64,000 nt of DNA from Streptomyces cylindrosporus (lineage in GTDB: Bacteria > Actinomycetota > Actinomycetes > Streptomycetales > Streptomycetaceae), in NCBI RefSeq assembly GCF_022698165.1, contig NZ_JALDAY010000001.1, forward strand, positions 62,001 through 126,000, read 5' to 3'. Under the pieces are notes generated by a model. It saw nothing but the letters and a program-made list of their open reading frames with translations. It searched no databases and was not told the origin of the DNA. This document shows positions 1-8,195 of the stretch, in pieces. A program made the translations under genes and the position numbers. Each line of letters starts with the position of its first letter. Within the stretch, counting starts at the first letter, position 1.

Positions 1-178
1 CGTACTTCTGCTTCACCGCCAGCAGCTCGTACTGCGGGAACTGCGCGACCAGTGCCCGATGGCACTCGAGCGCGAGCGGCCGCCATCCCGGAGCCACGGC
101 GAAGTTGTACGAAGGGTCCCGCAGGTGTTGCCGCAGCGGCTCCAGCAGGTCGCCCGCATCCGGAGAAGTCCTGGTCAT
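1..178 (-). CDS. Partial conserved gene of unknown function (N-terminal 59 codons)
   Basis: The minus strand is open from an ATG at 178 through the window edge and reads MTRTSPDAGDLLEPLRQHLR, followed by a segment rich in Trp, Tyr and Phe (NFAVAPGWRPLALECHRALV). GC third-position bias on this strand is normal for the organism. The C-terminus lies outside the window, so no family can be assigned. It is divergent from the methyltransferase-like gene starting at 295, leaving about 116 bp for both promoters. The plus-strand methyltransferase frame is also open back to position 52, but that upstream part overlaps this gene and lacks a plausible start, so the overlap is not coding on the plus strand. 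Confidence 0.55.
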   Translation of the reverse strand, partial: MTRTSPDAGDLLEPLRQHLRDPSYNFAVAPGWRPLALECHRALVAQFPQYELLAVKQKY

Positions 179-294
179 TCCGTGCCCTCACACAGTGCCG
201 GTCCCCGAACCTGGGCGTGGGGGCCGAGGCACGGATTCCGGATCGGGTGGGTCCAGTGCTCGCCCCTCGGCCCGTCCCGCAGCACAGTGGACGT

Positions 295-1278
295 ATGGGC
301 GCGCACGTTCTCGGCAAGGATCTGGACGGGCTCGCCGCCTCGGCGCGGGCGGGGCTCGTGCGGGAGATCGGGGCGAGCGGGGTGTGGGACGCCGACCCCG
401 TGTGGCGTCGGGCGTTCGAGGCCGTGCCGCGGCACCTGTTCGTGCCGTACTACTACGTCGGCGTCAGGGGTGGCTACGAGCGGCGGTGGGGCGAGAGCCC
501 GGATCCGCGGACGCGGGAGCGGTGGCTGCGGGGCGCGTACGCCGACGCGCCGCTCGCCACCCGGCTGCGCGACGGCGAGCTGGTCTCCTCCAGCAGCCAG
601 CCCTCGCTGATGGCGAAGATGCTGGTCGAGCTGGAGGTGGCGGACGGCGACCGGGTGCTGGAGATCGGGGCCGGCACGGGATACAACGCCGCGCTGCTCG
701 CGTACCGGCTCGGCGACGACGACCTCGTCACCACGATCGACCTGTACCCGGACATCACCGAGGCGGCCCGGCAGCATCTCGCCGACGCCGGCTACCACCC
801 GGCCGTCATCACCGGCGACGGCGCCCGCGGTGTCCCCGAGCGCGCCCCCTTCGACCGGATCATCGCGACCTGCACCCTGACCTCGGTCCCGCCGGCCTGG
901 ATCGCCCAGTGCCGCCCCGGCGCCCGCATCCTGACCCCGCTCGCCACGGGCCTGCTCGCGCTGACCGTCCACGACACCGGCTACGCCGAGGGCCGCTTCC
1001 TGCCCACGCCGGCGTACTTCGTCCCGCTGCGCGGCGACACCCGCCCCGAGCCCGAACCGGCCCACCTGGGCGCGATACCGCGCCGGGCCAGGGAGAACGA
1101 ACTCTTCCGCTTCCTGTTGACCCTGACACGCTCCGGCCTCGACCCCCAGGAGGCCTACGCCCTGTGGGAGCGCGAGGGAGAGCCGACGCGGGAGCGCTAC
1201 GGCATCACGGTCACCAAGGACCAGGAGTGGGCGTGGCTGGACGACCCGGAGGGGCCGTACGTCTGGCCCCTCCGATGA
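295..1278 (+). CDS. Protein-L-isoaspartate O-methyltransferase-like SAM-dependent methyltransferase
   Basis: A 327-residue cytoplasmic methyltransferase. The SAM-binding motif I is clear (VLEIGAGTGYNAALLA, about residue 120), preceded by the typical PCMT segment SSSSQPSLMAKMLVEL. A family member would transfer methyl groups to L-isoaspartyl residues and so repair damaged proteins, but many Streptomyces paralogues of this length carry a C-terminal extension and have unproven substrates. The extension here (after about residue 230) ends in a Trp-rich stretch, EWAWLDDPEGPYVWPL. The start is set at ATG 295 because homology begins just after it (GLVREIGASGVWDADPVW). It converges on the FHA gene, with short direct repeats at the junction. 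Family assignment is good; substrate unknown. Confidence 0.8.
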   Translation: MGAHVLGKDLDGLAASARAGLVREIGASGVWDADPVWRRAFEAVPRHLFVPYYYVGVRGGYERRWGESPDPRTRERWLRGAYADAPLATRLRDGELVSSSSQPSLMAKMLVELEVADGDRVLEIGAGTGYNAALLAYRLGDDDLVTTIDLYPDITEAARQHLADAGYHPAVITGDGARGVPERAPFDRIIATCTLTSVPPAWIAQCRPGARILTPLATGLLALTVHDTGYAEGRFLPTPAYFVPLRGDTRPEPEPAHLGAIPRRARENELFRFLLTLTRSGLDPQEAYALWEREGEPTRERYGITVTKDQEWAWLDDPEGPYVWPLR

Positions 1279-1313
1279 GACCGGCTGAGACCGGTGAGAC
1301 CGGCTGAGACGGG
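1276..1313 (+). repeat. Four tandem copies of a 9-10 bp TGAGACCGG(C) unit
   Basis: Beginning in the stop codon of the methyltransferase gene, the unit TGAGACCGG(C) is repeated four times, the last copy degenerate (TGAGACGGG). The repeats lie in the 50-bp gap between two converging genes. No hairpin or T-tract was found, so a terminator role is not supported. Each unit carries a TGA that would stop read-through in more than one frame. Confidence 0.6.
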
Positions 1314-1330
1314 TGGTTCGCCGTTCTGGG

Positions 1331-2833
1331 CTAGCCGCGCCGGATCGTGATCGTCGTCCAAGCCCCGACGTGCACCCGGTCGCCGTCCTGCAGCGGCACC
1401 GGCACGAACGGCTGGATCGGGTCCTCGGAGCCGTTCACCGTAGTGCCGTTCGTCGAGTTCTGGTCGACGACCGCCCAGCTGCCGTCCGGCTGCTGGACCA
1501 GCACCGCGTGCTGGTGCGAGACGCCCGGGTCCTCCGGCGGCACCGACAGGTCGATGTCCGGGGTGTCACCGGTGGAGTGCCGGCGGCGGCCGATGGTGAT
1601 CTGGTTGCCGGAGAGCGTGCGCTGCTGCTCGGGCGAGTACGCGGGGAGGTTGAGGCCCGCGGCCTCGGGCCCCGACCGCTGCATCATCGCCATGAAGTAC
1701 TCGCGGTCCGGACCGATCGTCGCCGTCCAGGTCGCCGGGCCGGCCGGCGCCTGCGGGAACCCGCCACCGGGCGGGGGCGGCGCCTGCGTGGAGCCGGGCT
1801 GCGGGTAGCCGTAACCGCCACCCTGACCGGGACCGCCGGGGCCACCGGGACCGCCGGGCGCACCGGGGCCGGACGACGGCGGGGAGATCACCCAGTCGTC
1901 CTCACCGCCGCCGAAGGACGGGCCGCCCTGCGCGGGCCGCTGGGTCTCCTGCGGGAAGGCGGGCGGGGCCGGAGGGCCGGCCTGCTGGAACGCCTGCGGA
2001 AGCCCGCCGCCGGGGCCACTGGGGCCACCGGGACCGCCGGGTCCACCCGAACCGCCGGGTCCGCCGGGTCCGCTGCCGGGTCCACCGGGGCCGCCGGCCG
2101 TCGGCGTCGGGCCGGGCGGCGGCGGGACCGGACGGGAGGGGTCCGCGCCGAAGCCGGGCGGGCCGCCGCCGGGGCGCGGGTCGTTGCCGAAGCCTTGCTG
2201 ACCGCCGGGGCGCGGGTCGTTTCCGTAACCGGGCTGACCGCCCGGGCGCGGGTCGTTTCCGTAGCCGGGCTGGCCGCCCGGACGGGGGTCGTTTCCGTAG
2301 CCGGGCTGGCCGCCGGGGCGCGGGTCGTTGCCGTACGGGCCGCCGCGGCCCGCAGGGTCGCCGCCGAAGGGGGCCGGGCCGGAGGGCTCGCTGCCGAAGG
2401 GCGGGATCGGCTCGGCGGGGCGGTTCATCTGCGAGGGGCGGGAGCTCTGGTACTCGTACGAGTCACCGCCGCCGTACGACGGACCGGGCTGCTGCTGGTA
2501 GCGCACGTTCGGCCCGGGGGCCGGCGGGCGCGGGGCGGCCGGGGTGTACGAGGTGGCCGTGTTGGTGAGGAAGTTCCACCGGCACTCCTCGCAGAACGGC
2601 GCACCGCCCTCGCGGGGCGTGCGGCACTGCGGGCACAGCTCGGGCTCCGGGTCCGGGACCGAGGACAGGTGCGGACGGCCGCCCTGGCCACCGGGGCCGG
2701 GCGGCGGGAAGCCGTAGCCACCGCCGGGCGGGGGCGGCGGAGGGGGCGGGGGTACGGCACCGGCCATGCGGTGACCGCAGACCTCGCACCAGTCGTCGGA
2801 ACCCGACTGGTGTCCGTTCGGGCAGGTCGGCAT
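1331..2833 (-). CDS. FHA-domain protein with N-terminal zinc-ribbon and Gly/Pro-rich linker
   Basis: A 500-residue protein with three parts. Residues 1-25 form a zinc-ribbon (CPNGH then CEVCGH), with a second Cys cluster near residues 65-90 (LCPQCRTPREGGAPFCEEC). Residues about 110-360 are a Gly/Pro/Gln-rich linker containing repeated GNDPRPGGQPGY units. The C-terminal 100 residues are an FHA domain with the conserved phosphothreonine-pocket residues (IGRRR, VSHQHA, NSTNGT). FHA domains bind phosphothreonine peptides; in actinobacteria the FHA protein GarA/OdhI is the PknG target. As last gene of the pknG operon it is a natural reader or substrate of that kinase, though it is far larger than GarA. 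No membrane segments. Role inferred from context. Confidence 0.85.
   Translation of the reverse strand: MPTCPNGHQSGSDDWCEVCGHRMAGAVPPPPPPPPPGGGYGFPPPGPGGQGGRPHLSSVPDPEPELCPQCRTPREGGAPFCEECRWNFLTNTATSYTPAAPRPPAPGPNVRYQQQPGPSYGGGDSYEYQSSRPSQMNRPAEPIPPFGSEPSGPAPFGGDPAGRGGPYGNDPRPGGQPGYGNDPRPGGQPGYGNDPRPGGQPGYGNDPRPGGQQGFGNDPRPGGGPPGFGADPSRPVPPPPGPTPTAGGPGGPGSGPGGPGGSGGPGGPGGPSGPGGGLPQAFQQAGPPAPPAFPQETQRPAQGGPSFGGGEDDWVISPPSSGPGAPGGPGGPGGPGQGGGYGYPQPGSTQAPPPPGGGFPQAPAGPATWTATIGPDREYFMAMMQRSGPEAAGLNLPAYSPEQQRTLSGNQITIGRRRHSTGDTPDIDLSVPPEDPGVSHQHAVLVQQPDGSWAVVDQNSTNGTTVNGSEDPIQPFVPVPLQDGDRVHVGAWTTITIRRG
2165..2336 (-). repeat. 36-bp coding repeat in the FHA protein linker
   Basis: Within the FHA gene, the 12-residue unit YGNDPRPGGQPG occurs four times in tandem, followed by a variant (FGNDPRPGGGPP). 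The DNA units differ at wobble positions, so the array is under protein-level constraint or is not very recent. It encodes a flexible, probably unstructured Gly/Pro linker. Confidence 0.8.
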
Positions 2834-2891
2834 GTCGGCGCTTCCCCCTCTCGTGTCAGGGAACTTCTTGTTGCTGCACTGCTCTACTTCG

Positions 2892-4238
2892 CTACTTCTT
2901 TACACGAACAGTCTTTGTCGACCGTGTTTCGAGAGTCATCTCGTCGGCCTCCTCGACCTTCGCCTTCAGTCGCACAGTACCTGTCGCGGCGTCGACCACG
3001 TCGACCACCTTCGAAAGCAGTTTCGCAGTATCCGCGTTCCCCGAGTTGTTCGCGAGCTGGACGGCCCGGCCCAGTTTGGCCGTCGCTCCATCGATATCGC
3101 CCGCTTTGCGCAGGTCGAGACCTTGCTGGATGACTTGCGCGAGTTCGGCCTGACCCGTGTAGTGCGCGACTTGGGGGTTGATCGACGTCGAGGCCACCAT
3201 GTCTTCGGTCCACACGGCCCGTACGAGCCCCTGCGCACCCAGGTTCTGGACGGCTCCGTCGGGTTGCGGGACGACCAGGGAGACCCGGGCGGCGAGCATC
3301 TCCTGGCCGAGGCCGGCCGCCGGGACCTCCACGCACACGTGGTAGTCGCGGGACTCGTCGCCCCAGGACCCGGTGGGGTAGTCCCCGGCGCGGGGGCCGG
3401 CCTCGGTGCGGCGGTCGGTCAACTCCTCGACGGTGGGCGCGACTTGCTTGACGAACTTGATGGTCGTGCCGACCGGCGTCCACACCCGCAGGGCGACGTC
3501 GGAGACCTCCTTGCCCATGGCCGTCTCCATCATGTGCGTGAAGTCGGCGGCCAGGCCGGCCGGGTCGGCGACGATGTCGGCGGTGCCGAGCAGGGCCGAG
3601 GCGATCCCTGTGACTTCTTTCACTTCCCAGTCGGTGCCCACGCCCCGTGCGTCACAGGTGAACCGTCCGGCACAGGAGTCCAGGGCCGCCTTGAGGTCGG
3701 TCGGCGACTCGTGCTCGTTGCGGCCGTCGGTGAGCAGGATGCCGTGCCGGATGGCGACGTCCGCGGAGGACAGCAGCCGGTCGGCCAGGCGCAGCCAGGT
3801 GCCGATGGCGGTGCCGCCGCCCGCGCTCAGCTTGCGCAGCGCCTGCTTGGCCTGCTCCCGGGTGGTGGCGTCGGCGACCGCGAGCCGCCCGCCGCCCGGG
3901 TAGACCTCCTTGGCCACGTGCGTCCCGCCGATCACCGCGAAGTGCACGCCGTCGCGCAGGGTGTCGATCGCGGCGGCCGTCGCGTCGCGGGCGTTGCGCA
4001 TCTTGGTCGGCGGGTAGTCCATCGAGCCGGAGCAGTCGACCATGACCGCGACCGCCGCGGACGGTCCCTGGCCGCGCCCGTACAGGTGCGGCGCGGTGAC
4101 CGCGCTGCCGATCGTGCCGCCCCCGGTGGCGGTCACCGTCACGATGGCGTTGACCTCGCGGCCGCCCTCGGGCAGGTACTCGTTCTGGTACACGTCCATC
4201 GAGAACTGCGGCACGTTGGACTTCGAGAAATTGGCCAT
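2892..4238 (-). CDS. von Willebrand factor A (VWA) domain protein
   Basis: A 448-residue protein. The VWA domain starts near residue 60 and has an intact metal-ion-dependent adhesion site, DCSGS, with Asp68, Ser70 and Ser72 (V-x-DCSGSM). The N-terminus (MANFSKSNVPQFSMDVYQNE) resembles those of tellurium-resistance and signalling VWA proteins. There is no signal peptide or membrane helix, so it is cytoplasmic. The C-terminal 110 residues are helical and look TPR-like (GLDLRKAGDIDGATAKLGRAVQLANNSG). It sits 59 bp upstream of the FHA gene and 102 bp downstream of the PP2C gene. VWA proteins usually scaffold complexes in a metal-dependent way; a role as adaptor for kinase, phosphatase and FHA protein is inference. 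Confidence 0.85.
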   Translation of the reverse strand: MANFSKSNVPQFSMDVYQNEYLPEGGREVNAIVTVTATGGGTIGSAVTAPHLYGRGQGPSAAVAVMVDCSGSMDYPPTKMRNARDATAAAIDTLRDGVHFAVIGGTHVAKEVYPGGGRLAVADATTREQAKQALRKLSAGGGTAIGTWLRLADRLLSSADVAIRHGILLTDGRNEHESPTDLKAALDSCAGRFTCDARGVGTDWEVKEVTGIASALLGTADIVADPAGLAADFTHMMETAMGKEVSDVALRVWTPVGTTIKFVKQVAPTVEELTDRRTEAGPRAGDYPTGSWGDESRDYHVCVEVPAAGLGQEMLAARVSLVVPQPDGAVQNLGAQGLVRAVWTEDMVASTSINPQVAHYTGQAELAQVIQQGLDLRKAGDIDGATAKLGRAVQLANNSGNADTAKLLSKVVDVVDAATGTVRLKAKVEEADEMTLETRSTKTVRVKK

Positions 4239-4339
4239 GCCTACTCAAATCCCCCTCGGAAACCCCGCGATCGCGAGGTGACGACTATGTGCGGACCGGT
4301 CCCCTCCGGTCCGCCGAGGCCTCCCCGTCGTATCCGGCC

Positions 4340-5656
4340 TCAGGCCGATCCTGCCCCCTGAGGCACGGCCGGGAACGGCACGACGGCCACTGTTACGTTG
4401 TCGTGGCCCCCGCCGTCCAGGGCGTGGCCGACCAGGACGCGGGCGCCGTGCAGCGGACGTACGGCCGCGTCCTCGGGCACGACCTCGGCCATCTCCTCGG
4501 CCGCCTCCGCGTAGTTCCACAGCCCGTCGGTGCACACCACCACTACACCCGGCCGGTCCGGCTTGAAGGAAGCGGTGTGCGGCTCCAGTTCGTAGGCGTC
4601 CGCGCCGAGCCAGCCGGTGATCGCGTGGGCGCGCTCGTCGGCGTACGCCTCGGCCTCGTTCATCAGGCCCGCGGCGACCATCTGCGCGGCCCAGGAGTCG
4701 TCCTCGGTGAGCCGGGCCGGGGGCGAGTTGCGGTCGACCGGGACCCAGTAGGCGCGGCTGTCGCCGACCCAGCCGACGACCAGCAGGCCGGTGGTCACCA
4801 CGGCGCCGACGATGGTGCAGGCCGGCGCGTTCTGGTGCGGGGCGTGCTCGCGGGCCGTGGCGGGCTCGACGGCCAGCGCGTTGACGGCCTGGGAGGCGGC
4901 GACGATCGCGTCGTGCAGCGCCTGCTGCGGGTGGGTGCCGCGCGGCAGGGCGGCAAGGACCGACTCGTTGGCGGCCCGTGCGGCGGCGAGCGAGGCGTCG
5001 TCGGGGCGGGTCGCCGAGGAGACGCCGTCGCAGACGATCGCCACCGACGCGGGGGAGCCGTCCGGCAGGGTGGCGGTGCCGATGCCGAAGGCGTCCTCGT
5101 TGCGGTGGTGCCGCAGGCCGCGGTCGCTGACGGCGGCCAGCGGGCCGCATTCCTGCTCCATGTGGTCGCGCTCCCGCGGTTGGGCGTGCCCGCAGTGCTC
5201 GCAGTAGCCGTCGGTGTCGACCCGGCCCGCGCGGCAGGCCACGCAGAGCCCCGCGCCCTCGGGCGCGGACAGGTCGGCGACGCGCGGATCCGGGGCCTGC
5301 AGCGGATACTCGTCGGGCTCCGGCGGCCGGTCGAAGCGCACCCCGGAGGCCGGGGAGACCGGCGATCCGGTGGGCGGCTGCTCCGGCGGCAGCGGGATCC
5401 CGCCGGAGTCCGTGCCGGCCAGGTCGGCCGGCAGATGCGGGGCCGCCGGGGCACCGTCGGGCCGGGACGCGACGGGCCAGGCCGCACCCTCGGGGTCCGG
5501 CGCCAGGTCCGCGCCGTTCAGCGCGATCGTCGGGTGGTCGTCCGGCCGTGGCGGCACCGCGGACAGGTCGTATCCGCACGCACCGCAGAAACGGTCACCC
5601 GACTCGAGCGGCCATTCGCAGCTCGGGCAGGCGGACAACTGGGGCATCTGCGACAT
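4340..5656 (-). CDS. PP2C-family serine/threonine phosphatase with N-terminal zinc-ribbons
   Basis: A 438-residue PP2C-type metal-dependent Ser/Thr phosphatase. Motifs are in order: RNEDAF (metal-binding Asp188), VCDGVSS (Asp210), GWVGDSRAYW, LTEDDSW, CTDGLWNY and GGHDNVTV near the C-terminus. Before the catalytic domain there are two short zinc-ribbons (CPSCEW with CGACGYDL at residues about 6-30, and CVACRAG with CEHCGH near 145-165) joined by a Pro-rich linker. ATG at 5656 is preferred; the codon before it is TTG and the upstream kinase stop abuts it (TAG TTG ATG), so translation is probably coupled to pknG. It is the natural antagonist of that kinase. No membrane segment. Confidence 0.9.
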   Translation of the reverse strand: MSQMPQLSACPSCEWPLESGDRFCGACGYDLSAVPPRPDDHPTIALNGADLAPDPEGAAWPVASRPDGAPAAPHLPADLAGTDSGGIPLPPEQPPTGSPVSPASGVRFDRPPEPDEYPLQAPDPRVADLSAPEGAGLCVACRAGRVDTDGYCEHCGHAQPRERDHMEQECGPLAAVSDRGLRHHRNEDAFGIGTATLPDGSPASVAIVCDGVSSATRPDDASLAAARAANESVLAALPRGTHPQQALHDAIVAASQAVNALAVEPATAREHAPHQNAPACTIVGAVVTTGLLVVGWVGDSRAYWVPVDRNSPPARLTEDDSWAAQMVAAGLMNEAEAYADERAHAITGWLGADAYELEPHTASFKPDRPGVVVVCTDGLWNYAEAAEEMAEVVPEDAAVRPLHGARVLVGHALDGGGHDNVTVAVVPFPAVPQGAGSA

Positions 5657-5659
5657 CAA

Positions 5660-8173
5660 CTACACCCACGTCCGGGGGCGGTAACGATTGGCACGTTCCA
5701 CCAGGTCGATCCTCTCCTCGCCGCCCCGCGCCAGCCGGGCCAGCGTGCGGTACGAACGCTCCAGGCCGAAGCGGAGTCCCCGCTCGTCCAGGTCGCTGCC
5801 GAGCAGCACCCGCCGCCCCGTGGGCGCGGAACCCTGGCCCCCGGAGAGTATCCAGTCCAGCGCGCAGCCGAGGACCTCGGCCGACAACTGCTCCCGGCGC
5901 GCCGGGTCCAGCCCGTACGCGTCCAGCGCCTCGACCTGCCCGGCGGCGGCCGTCAGATCCGCCAGGAACGGCGCGTCCGAGGGCGCCGCGGTGCGCTGCC
6001 GCAGCCGCGCCCGCACGGCGGCCACCCGCGCCGCCGTGTAGTGGATCGACGACTCCGGCACCGACTCCAGCGTCTGTACGGCGCCGCGCCGGTCCCCGGC
6101 CGCGAGCTGGACGCGGGCCAGCCCGAAGGCGGAGCTCACATAGCTCGGGTCGGTCGACCAGACCAGGCGGTAGTACTCGGCGGCGTTGTCCAGCTGGCCC
6201 AGCACCTCGGCGCACAGGCCGAGCGCCAGCTTGGGCGCCATCTCGCCGGGGAAGGCGTCGTAGATCGCGTCGAAGGCGAGGGCCGCGTTCTCGTGGTCGC
6301 CGGTGACCAGTGCGGCCACGCCCCGGTACCAGACCACCCGCCAGTCGTCCGGCCGTTCGTCCTCCAGCGTGGCGAGCGAGGTGAGCGCGGCCTCGGAGTC
6401 GCCGTTCTCCAGCCAGGCCCGGATCTGCCGCAGCCGGGTCTCCACCGAGGGCGAGGGAGCCGCCGAGAGCGCCCCGAGCAGCTCGGCCGGCGCGGTGGTC
6501 ATCAGGCCCGCGAGGAAACCGGCGTTGGGGTCGGCGGGGTCGACGCGCGGGACGGGCAGCGCGAGGGCCGCGGCGGGGGAGTTGACGTGCTTGACCAGGG
6601 CCTGGCCGCCGTTCAGGGCGACCGGTCCGGCCGCGGGCGGTCCGGCGGAGGGAGCCGCGGTGAGCGTCCGCCGGCGCGCGTACCGGGCGCCGAGCCGGGA
6701 CACGTCCCCCTCCAGCTTCGGGAACAACTCCGTGTCCGTGACCCGCAGTTCGGGCCCGAACAGCGTCGACAGGGCGGGCCGCGCCCGGCCCGTCTGCAAC
6801 GAGACCACCTCGCGCAGCACGCCCGTCAGCTGCTCCGCCATCTCCTGCGCGGAGGCGAAGCGGCGGGCCGGGTCGGGGTCGGTGGCGCGGACCAGCAGAC
6901 GGTAGAAGGACTCGTACTGGCGGAAGACCTCGATGTTGTCGGGGTCGGGCAGGGAGTCCACGAAGACGTTCGTGTAGCCCTGGAAGTCGAAGGACAGCAC
7001 GGCGAGGGTGCGCGCGACCGTGTACAGGTCGGAGGCGACCGACGGGCCGACCTCGGCGACCTCCGGCGCCTGGTAGCCCACCGTGCCGTAGATGGCCGAC
7101 TCCTCGTCGTCCATTCTGCGCACCGCGCCCATGTCGATGAGCTTGAGCTGGTCCTCGGTCTGGATGGCGTTGTCGACCTTGAAGTCGCAGTACAGCAGGT
7201 TGCGGCTGTGCAGGTGGCCGAGGGCCTCCAGGGCCTCGATGCCGTACGCGCAGGCCTGCTCCACCGGCAGCGGGTCCCGCTTGCCGTCGGGCGTGCGGCG
7301 GTCGTTGGCGATCTCCTTCAGCGACTTGCCGCCGACGTACTCCATGACGATGTAGCCGTCGAGGGAGCCGGTGCGCTGGTCGAGGTGTTCCACGAAGTTG
7401 TAGATCCGCACGATGTTGGCGTGCTCGATCTCCGCCAGGAAGCGCCGCTCGGAGATCGCCGCTGCCATCGCGTCCTGGTCGCCGGTGTCGAGCAGGCCCT
7501 TGAGGACCACCCAGCGGTCGGCGACCGCCTTGTCCACCGCGAGGTAGATCCAGCCGAGCCCGCCGTGCGCGAGACAGCCCGCGACCTCGTACTGGCCGTG
7601 CACCACGTCCCCGGCCTTCAGCTTCGGCACGAAGGAGTACGGGTGCCCGCACTTCGTGCAGAAGCCCTCCGTACGGCCCGCCTTCTCGCCGCGCGAACGC
7701 CCCACCGGCGCCCCGCAGTCGGAGCGCGAGCAGAACCGCTTGCGCTCGGGCACCTCCGGGTTCTCCAGCACCATCGCGCGCGGGTCGGGCCGCGGCACGT
7801 CCGGCACCTGCACCAGACCGGCGCCCAGCCGCCCGCGGGAACTGGTGTTGGTGCCGGAACCGGAGCTGCGCACCGACACCGAGCGGCCCGTCGACTTCCC
7901 CGACAGCGACCGCGACAGCCGTCCCGACACCGAGCGCCGCGACTTCGACGAATGCGAGGACGTACGGGAGCTGCCGCGGCCGGCCGAGCGTGAACTGCCG
8001 CTGCCCGCCGAGTCCTTGCCGCCCGTGACCCCGCTGGACGACGAGCCGGCCGCGCCCTTCGACGACACCACCGGCGCCAGCCCGCAGGTGTCGCAGTACA
8101 GCTCGCCGCCGCCCATGTCCTCGTACGAACCCTCGCAGCCGGGCCGCTGACAGGGCTGCTCCGTCTGGCTCAT
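5660..8173 (-). CDS. pknG: PknG-type serine/threonine protein kinase
   Basis: An 837-residue soluble kinase of the PknG type. Order of parts: a zinc-ribbon at 8-31 (CQRPGC, CDTCG), a Ser/Arg-rich low-complexity stretch at about 40-115, a rubredoxin-like Cys motif near 145-175 (FCSRSDCG, FCTKCGH), the kinase domain at about 190-455, and a TPR-like helical C-terminus. Catalytic Lys225 (VVLKG) and Asp330 (LYCDFKVDN) are present. As in PknG, the loop is non-RD and the usual DFG is LIDMGAV. In mycobacteria PknG phosphorylates GarA and controls glutamate metabolism in response to GlnX/GlnH. Here glnH and glnX lie upstream on the same strand and a phosphatase follows directly. The extra N-terminal ribbon and Ser-rich tract are unlike the mycobacterial protein. 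Confidence 0.92.
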   Translation of the reverse strand: MSQTEQPCQRPGCEGSYEDMGGGELYCDTCGLAPVVSSKGAAGSSSSGVTGGKDSAGSGSSRSAGRGSSRTSSHSSKSRRSVSGRLSRSLSGKSTGRSVSVRSSGSGTNTSSRGRLGAGLVQVPDVPRPDPRAMVLENPEVPERKRFCSRSDCGAPVGRSRGEKAGRTEGFCTKCGHPYSFVPKLKAGDVVHGQYEVAGCLAHGGLGWIYLAVDKAVADRWVVLKGLLDTGDQDAMAAAISERRFLAEIEHANIVRIYNFVEHLDQRTGSLDGYIVMEYVGGKSLKEIANDRRTPDGKRDPLPVEQACAYGIEALEALGHLHSRNLLYCDFKVDNAIQTEDQLKLIDMGAVRRMDDEESAIYGTVGYQAPEVAEVGPSVASDLYTVARTLAVLSFDFQGYTNVFVDSLPDPDNIEVFRQYESFYRLLVRATDPDPARRFASAQEMAEQLTGVLREVVSLQTGRARPALSTLFGPELRVTDTELFPKLEGDVSRLGARYARRRTLTAAPSAGPPAAGPVALNGGQALVKHVNSPAAALALPVPRVDPADPNAGFLAGLMTTAPAELLGALSAAPSPSVETRLRQIRAWLENGDSEAALTSLATLEDERPDDWRVVWYRGVAALVTGDHENAALAFDAIYDAFPGEMAPKLALGLCAEVLGQLDNAAEYYRLVWSTDPSYVSSAFGLARVQLAAGDRRGAVQTLESVPESSIHYTAARVAAVRARLRQRTAAPSDAPFLADLTAAAGQVEALDAYGLDPARREQLSAEVLGCALDWILSGGQGSAPTGRRVLLGSDLDERGLRFGLERSYRTLARLARGGEERIDLVERANRYRPRTWV

Positions 8174-8195
8174 GACGCTCTACCCCCCTTGTCGC

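Noticed and set aside
52..294. Upstream extension of the methyltransferase frame
   Set aside because: It overlaps the divergent partial gene, has no ribosome site at its first codon and is not methyltransferase-like in sequence.
2165..2336. Separate repetitive element in the FHA gene
   Set aside because: The units are in frame, vary at wobble positions and encode a regular linker, so they are part of the gene rather than an inserted element.
1313..3133. Plus-strand frame of 606 codons opposite the FHA gene
   Set aside because: It is the antisense reading of the Gly/Pro-rich FHA gene; the minus frame has a proper start and FHA motifs.
4289..7993. A 1234-codon open frame on the plus strand
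   Set aside because: It lies antisense to the PP2C and PknG genes, which have complete motifs. Long antisense frames are expected in DNA with extreme GC third-position bias; its composition is Arg/Gly/Val-rich with no domain.
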